Assembly: GCA_030374765.1 (NCBI GenBank)
Contig: JARGXX010000072.1
Coordinates: 1 to 23,628, forward strand
Direction: 5' to 3'
Length of the DNA: 23,628 bases
From: Agarophyton chilense
Taxonomy: Eukaryota; Rhodophyta; Florideophyceae; Gracilariales; Gracilariaceae
The notes under the pieces are model-generated. The model was not told the DNA's origin. It saw nothing but the letters and a program-made list of their open reading frames with translations, and did not search any database. Made by a program: the position numbers and the translations under genes. Position 1 is the stretch's first letter, and each line of letters starts with the position of its first letter. Positions 17,741-23,628 of this stretch are shown here, one piece after another.

Positions 17741-20700
17741 CTCCTCCTCGACTGGTCGGCCAAGTCCAACACGGTCCGCGTTATTGTTGTGAAGACCTGG
17801 GCCAAGTGGTTTAGTTAAGAAGTCCGCATCATTGTCTTCACTTGGAACGTACGTCACATTGATGTGACAATCCTTGACTAGTTCCCGAACGAAGTGCAAC
17901 TTAACGTCAATGTGCTTAGCGCGACCCGACGGACAGCGTTCACCAGTTGCCCAGTCAATGGCGCACTGGTTGTCCGAACGAATGGGCACAGCACCTTGCA
18001 CTTTCCATCCAATCTCCTTAAGCACACGCTTCAACCAAATAACCTCCTGACACGCAAGCGTCAAAGCATAATACTCGGCCTCGCCGGTAGACAACGCCAC
18101 CGAAGCCTGTTTTCTTGCGCCCCACATACATGTCGCTTTGCCAAGCTTCACTAAGAAACCAGACATTGACTTGCGATCACGCGTGTCCGCAGCGTAGTCA
18201 GAGTCAACGTACGCCTCCAGTTTCACCATGCCAGAGTGATAGTGCACACCATGTTCAGTTGTACCGCGAAGGTAACGAAGAACCCGCTTTGCTGCCTTGT
18301 GACAGTAGGCCGTGGGCGATTTCTGAAAACGAGCCAAGATTAGGACGGGTGCTAATATATCCAACCGAGTTCTCAGTGCCAAATACAAAAGCGATCCAAT
18401 GATCTGCTGGTACAGCTGAGTATCCTGGATGGATTTGTCTTTCTCAGATGTCCACCCGGTAAAAAAAAGATTCTACCATAGGGGTGCATGCCGGCTTGGA
18501 TCGCTGAAACCCGAAACGGCGCAACACGCTTTCCGTGTACAGTGACTGGCCAAGATACAGCGACACAGGTCGACCATCTGAATCTAAAGTCCATTTGAAT
18601 TCAACGCCGAGGTACAAGTTCACTTCGTCCGCCACACGCAGCTCGTAAAACGACTTAAGCTCCTCCAAAATCGCATCACGTTCCATGGCAGAAGTTGTGA
18701 ATATTAGCAAGTCATCCACATAAACTAGCACGAACGCATCCTCATTGCTCTCGTTTTGGCGGCGAAACACGCAAGGTGCACTCGGTAACTCTTCAAAACA
18801 TATGCTTTTCATATCCTCGCATAGTTTGTTGTGCCATGCCAAGTGCGCTTGCTTCAGTCCATAGATAGCCTTGAGCAATTTGAAGCATCGTGAAGTCACG
18901 CCAGGTATACCTCGAGGTGACATGATCCACACATCTTCCTCAAGTTCGCCATTGAGAAACGCAGTCTTCACATCCACCTGTACCACATACATGCGCAAGC
19001 ATAACGTCAGATACAAGAATATGCGAACCAAAGAGAACGAAACAACTGGTGCATAAGTCTCCATGTAGTCCTGACCATATGTTTGGTGGTTTCCACCGGC
19101 TACAACACGAGCCTTAAATCGTTCAACTGACCCATCAGCATTGCGCTTTACCTTCAGTATGACGTGAGTTGGTAGTGGTTGTGAAGCAGGAGAGTCATCA
19201 GGTTTCCAAGTTTGCTTCGACTCCAATGATGAAAACTCTTCATCGACGGCTGCTTGCCACATGGTACGCTCCTCCGCACTGGCGGACATTGCCTCCTTGA
19301 GTGAGGGCTCATCACTAGTAGTGACTTTGACTTGCGATGTACAGTGAGCAGACCCTGCCATGAACCACCTCAGAGGTTGACGGCGCGTGCGCCGCGGGTA
19401 GCGTGGTTCCGTATCAGCGTTGGCAGATGTATCAAGGTCATCAGCAGCACTTTCGTCATCACTTTCGGAATCCTGTGCATCGTCTTCATTGCTGCCGGAG
19501 TCTGACTCCGACTGCCTGAGTGTTGGAATCAGGTGCGAGGATCCGTCATGAACCACCTCCTCCTCAACATTATCCACGGAGAAGGTATCCGATTCGTCAT
19601 CAATGCTATCACATAATCCCATATCAGAGCTATAGTCAGCATCTGACGCACTTTCATCATCCATGTAGTTGGCAAGAGATGATGCGCCAGGGAACTTGGA
19701 TTCATCAAAAGTAACATGTCGTGACTCAATAATACGCGGAGTACCATCATTATCAACGACGAGTACCTTGTACACACCATGCTCAAGAGTCTCCAAGTAC
19801 ACTCCCTCAAGTGCACGAGACTCGAACTTGGGTCCACGCGGAGTCCTTAGCACGAATGCAGTGCATCCAAACACACGCACGTGCTTCAACAAAGGTTTAT
19901 TTCCAGTTACCAGAAAGTAGGGACTGTTGTTAACAGTAGAATGTTGCACTCGATTACGCACAAAGATAACATGTTTCAGCGCATATGGCCACAAACATTC
20001 TGGTAGATCGGCTTGGATCAGCAACGATCGAGCAGCTTCCACCATGGTACGATTGATGCGCTCGGCTATAGCGTTGTGTTCGGGGGTGTATGGAGCAGAG
20101 AAAGAAGTGAGGCCATGTTCTGCTGCCAATTTCTCTTGCAGGGCAATATATTCTTCTGCACCGTCCGAGTGCAAACTTTTGATATGCACTCCTCCAAGCT
20201 GCTTAAACTTTGCCGCAATACCCACAAACACATCACTAAGAGCACTGCGATGGATCACCAGACCTAGGAACACATACCGTGAGTGATCATCGAGGAATGT
20301 ACATGCATATTGAAACTTTTCCGGAAAAGACTTTTCCAGAGGACCTACAATATCCGAGTGCACAATGTCACCAACCGCGGATGCATGTTCAAAGTGACCT
20401 GGGAACGGAAGCTTATGAGCCTTGCCAAGTCGACATGCTCGGCATACCTCCTCCATGTCACACAAGTGCGGCACTCCATCTGCGTACTTGTGTACATGTT
20501 GCAGATCACGTTGGTTGATGTGAGCCAGTCGTCGGTGCCACAGTTGAGTCTCCGTAGACTTTGTCGAAAGCGCAAGTTCCACGCCAGCATGCCCTAAAGG
20601 TTGAGGCAGTGTGTACATGCGAGATACCTTGTCACGATCACCAATGCCCACCTCAAAACCATTTGACTCTAGCGTCAAACGTACACTATGACGACCGAAG

Positions 20701-22040
20701 AGCGACTCAATACCTTTGTCGGCCAAACACCCGGGTTGAAAACCAAGTTGTATCCCAGAGCGGGGGTCAGTAGGGCATCACTCAGACGTATGTTCGCATT
20801 GTCCAAAGGAATGATCACCTCTCCGCGTTGTTTAGATACAACAGATGTGTTATCGGCAAGCATCACTGTCCTTTCGTCGCAAGGTTCAAGTGAACCGGGC
20901 ACGAACGCACAAACAGAATGGAAGCAATGTACTGTCGCACCGCTGTCTGCGTAGGTACTCAGGTCATTCGGCGGAACTATAGTGGTCCTTTCCACAGTTG
21001 CACCAGCAATTTCGATTTTTCCAGACTTTCCAGAAGACTTGCTCGAGGCGCTTCTACCACTACTGCCACCCATTCGCTTGGGTTGTGGCGACAGTTTATC
21101 GAGGATACTCTGCGGCAAGTGGTTGTCCGGGTTGTCCGGATTCATAAAGCAAACGATCTTGTGTGTGTCCATCGCGATCACAGAAGTCGCAATGATGTCC
21201 ATTGCTCGATCCAGAACGATCAAATGATGACGATCTCAAGGCGGCAGCAAGTGCACGAGCAGTAGACTCAATGTCGGAGTGACCATCAGACTCCTCATCT
21301 TCGTTGTTTGCACTACTGCGGGTACGATTAGTCGATTCAGAATGTCGACCAGATTTTTTCCTGCCCTTCTTCTTGCGACGTGAACTACGTCCAGACGGCC
21401 TTGCAGACACCTGTTTCGCGTTGTATTCATCTATGAGGGTCGTGGCCACGTAGTCCCATGTAAGCTCAGCGATATCCTTGGTTCGAAGAGCTGCAGCAGT
21501 AGACTCCAGTGTGCAATTGGGATCAATAGAAGCAAGTAACATGGGAGCTTTGTGCGACTCGGGTACTGCCGCATCCTTTCCCATGCGCTCTAACTGAGCA
21601 AATAACGCCGTGTACTGGTCCACATAGCCTGACATATTCTGACCATTGTATCCCATACGGAATAGTTGAGTCTGCACAGCAATTCTGGATACAGTACGAT
21701 TGGACGCATACCGTGCATCAAGTAATGCGAGCATGCGCGCCGGGTCGTCGTCGACATCCATGACCACACGAAGTGGCGCATCACCCAAGGCGCATATTAT
21801 GATTCCACATGCCTTCTCGCGCTTGGCGACAACTCGAGCGCTATCAATAGCGGTATCCGATGTTGCTTCAGTAGTTGCTGAATACGCAGAATCGGATTCC
21901 ACAACGTTCCACACACCTTTAACACGGCATGCAGCACGAAGGCGATGGCGCCATAGGGCATAATCATCACCACGCCTTCCATGAAAACGAGGGATTTTCA
22001 TCCCGGTAGTACTTTCGGATTCCATTTCCGTGTCCGACAT
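17735..22040 (-). pseudogene. Family A gag-pol, copy IV, full length with homopolymer indels
   Basis: This is the complete family A polyprotein gene, about 1.43 kb of codons, with the ATG at 22040 and the stop inside the 3' LTR (17735-17737). Successive open stretches are 21096-22040 (Gag and start of the zinc knuckle), 20675-21223 (knuckle to protease), 18444-20726 (integrase to RT, with HSDGAEEY, AERINRT, VDVKTAFLNG and YVDD at 18711-18722) and 17735-18388 (end of RT, RNase H). The breaks match single extra bases in short runs: AAA at 21151-21153, GGG at 20733-20735 with AAAA at 20739-20742, and A8 at 18461-18468 (A7 in copies II and III). There are no nonsense substitutions that I see. It is either a freshly dead copy or an intact one with sequencing errors. 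The integrase D to E spacing is 33, shorter than in B. Confidence 0.9.
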
Positions 22041-22555
22041 ATTTCAGTCTGTTATCCACGAAGCAGATAGAACGGAACCAAACGAAATTAATTAGTAGAG
22101 GGAAGCAGAGTGAGGGACTCAATGCCTTGGGAAGTTTAAGAAAAGGGCCACGAGCAGTGATGAATTCGTGGCCGAGCTTGCCCGAACGGAGTATCCCAAC
22201 TCAAACGTTCGACAGCGAGGACGACAGCGGAGACTTTTGACGTAGCCTGCAACGCTCACCGAGACGCGTCTCGTACGCGATCACAAGCGGAGCTCGGGTG
22301 CTCCCACGCTTGGAGTATACTCACGGGCAGTGGCAGAAGGCGTACCCGGAACAGACAAAACTTCTCGACTTCGGGTTGAAACTTCTTGATTGAACCTACC
22401 GAGACTTGCTCGAGGTAGGCGGGCGCACTGGCGGGAGAAACTACCTCCGCTACCCTAAAGGATGATCCCCTGGACCCTGGTTACTCTCTCCAGGTGAGGT
22501 ACGCTTTGATTACCTACCGAACTCTGCGCACTTCAGAGTCCGGCGCTTTTAGTCC

Positions 22556-22867
22556 CTACGAGGCGTCCCAAGGAGGGGTGTCGTCAAGATACACTTCCCC
22601 CAGTTGACCCAAGCTAGCCTCTTGCGGGAAAGTAGCGCGGTCGTGCGGTGTAGTACGGTTGCTCCTACACTTCCAAGCCCAATTCATCGACCTCCGTACT
22701 CTACGGACGGAGAGCAGGATTTGGCAGACTTCCCGGTCTCGTGCCAAGGGGGTACTAACAAACGCGATATGTTTTCGCCACCAAGGAGGAAGTCCGCAGG
22801 GTATACGCCTGTCGCAAAACAAAATAACTTCTTGAATCCAGATGAGCGTTAGTCGTAGATCGCGCAC
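22556..22867 (-). CDS. Upstream ORF in family A leader, copy IV
   Basis: 103 codons, same start and stop as the copy I ORF at 2607-2918, with one Val/Ile difference noticed. No recognised domain. Preservation between two copies this similar says little about selection; the resemblance of its C-terminus to a frame in the B leader is the only further hint. Confidence 0.3.
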   Translation of the reverse strand: MRDLRLTLIWIQEVILFCDRRIPCGLPPWWRKHIAFVSTPLARDREVCQILLSVRRVRRSMNWAWKCRSNRTTPHDRATFPQEASLGQLGEVYLDDTPPWDAS

Positions 22868-22940
22868 CTGTCGCAGTAGGGAATCTTCTTGAATCCAAAT
22901 AAATGTTAGTAGAGCGTGACGTCTGCGAAGAGTCGACGCT

Positions 22941-22954
22941 CTGGGCCCATAACC
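22941..22954 (-). other. Primer binding site, half-tRNA type (copy IV)
   Basis: The minus strand reads ggttatgggcccag directly after the 5' LTR, the same as in copy I and in the B element. Confidence 0.85.
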
Positions 22955-23627
22955 TCACAACGTGAGCGCAGGTTAGGTAAAGGAAAAGGAAGAAGAGGGG
23001 GAAAAGACGAGAAGAAGAGAAAAATAAAAGAAGAGAAACAAAGGAAGGTAGTCAGCCTTGACAATTTACTTCGATCGTTGGCGACCGTCATTGAAAACTA
23101 TATCTACCTCGCACGCAGTTCCGCCGCCGGTGCTGACCGTCGGCGGGTCACCCACGTCTCACACCTTGCCACTGTGCGACGAGGAGTTGCGCGCCAAAAC
23201 AATTTCAAACATGAAGCATATCAAATAAAAACTCAAAAAATCATCCAAAGTGGTGCGCCAGTGCCAACCACCCCGCGCAGCCCAGATTCGGCTGTTACGG
23301 CCAACCCCGTATCCAGCCCACATTCGCACATTCTCTCCAACTGCATAGCCCGTGCTCATTCAGCGCTCTCGTCCAATCAAATCGCTCCACTTGGGCCGAA
23401 GCCCCAACACGCCCCATTAGAACCAGACCACTTGTCCATACCACGTTGCATGAGGGCATTTGCAGTAGCCAATCAGATGGCCGTTTCACGTTGAGATTGA
23501 GATGAGGCGCATATGCGTTTTTCCGCGGAGGGTGCCCAAAAGTGCCCATGCTTAAATCCACTTTTTGTTTTCCACTATTTCCAACACTCCAAAGGGCTTG
23601 GGGGCACAGTCGACCAAACCTCAAACA
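22955..23627 (-). repeat. Family A LTR 5 (5' LTR of copy IV)
   Basis: 673 bp, reaching the window end. It has one A fewer in the ggccaacccc run (about 23300) and one extra A in ctcaaaca (23622-23627) relative to the others. The primer site on its internal side marks it as the 5' LTR. Its outer flank is not in the window. Confidence 0.93.
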
Positions 23628-23628
23628 C

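Larger units (their letters stand above)
22041..22954 (-). other. Family A untranslated leader, copy IV
   Basis: At 914 nt it matches the copy I leader except for one extra A near 22358 and scattered substitutions. It holds the block shared with B (about 22388-22637), the 103-codon upstream ORF (22556-22867) and the 57-bp repeat pair (22806-22910). Confidence 0.85.
17067..23627 (-). mobile_element. Family A retrotransposon, copy IV, full length
   Basis: This 6561-bp element has a 3' LTR (17067-17740), polypurine tract, gag-pol, leader, primer site and 5' LTR (22955-23627). It is the best reference for family A in the window. It is inserted into gag of copy III; the left flank ends gtgtactg plus two bases (aa) not found in the uninterrupted target. 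Only one base lies to its right, so the target duplication cannot be checked. The two LTRs differ by about two substitutions and three one-base indels. Confidence 0.93.

Noticed and set aside
1..23628. Simple tandem duplication or misassembly of family A instead of nesting
   Set aside because: Copies have different borders, private substitutions and different interruptions, and B has a clean target duplication; still, collapsed or swapped near-identical repeats cannot be fully excluded without reads.

Overview
The whole window is retrotransposon DNA; I see no host gene, rRNA, tRNA or CRISPR array. It is eukaryotic: two families of Ty1/copia-type LTR retrotransposons (single gag-pol ORF, domain order Gag, zinc knuckle, protease, integrase, reverse transcriptase, RNase H) are inserted into one another. 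I cannot name the species. Both families carry a copia-style primer site complementary to the anticodon region of initiator tRNA-Met. Its CUGGG-type stem fits animal initiator tRNAs, as I recall them, better than plant or yeast ones, so an invertebrate or an animal-like protist is my weak guess.

Family A lies on the minus strand: full unit about 6.56 kb, LTR about 673 bp. Family B lies on the plus strand: full unit 6.64 kb, LTR 696 bp. Left to right: A copy I, window edge to 3679, 5' part of gag-pol, leader and 5' LTR. Then a 621-bp piece of a B-family pol gene (B', 3680-4300). Then A copy II, 4301-5872, 3' LTR plus the pol 3' end. Copy II is broken by A copy III, which begins with its 3' LTR at 5873. 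Copy III is broken twice: by a complete B element (6739-13379, flanked by the 5-bp target duplication acgga) and, inside gag, by a complete A copy IV (17067-23627). The remaining parts of III, II and B' should lie beyond the right edge.

State of the copies: B is the only element with an uninterrupted gag-pol (1341 codons), and its two LTRs differ at about 2 of 696 positions, so it looks young and possibly mobile. Copy IV has both LTRs, primer site and polypurine tract, but its gag-pol is split by a few one-base indels, all in homopolymers. Copies II, III and B' carry nonsense substitutions and truncations.

The most unusual signal is outside the coding regions. The A and B proteins are clearly different, yet their LTRs share an ungapped block of about 154 bp (roughly 71% identity by hand count, with a 19-bp perfect core), and their 5' leaders share a block of about 220 bp whose motifs keep nearly the same spacing. 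Two otherwise distinct families therefore appear to carry one common cis-acting cassette (U3 regulatory module, half-tRNA primer site, leader element).
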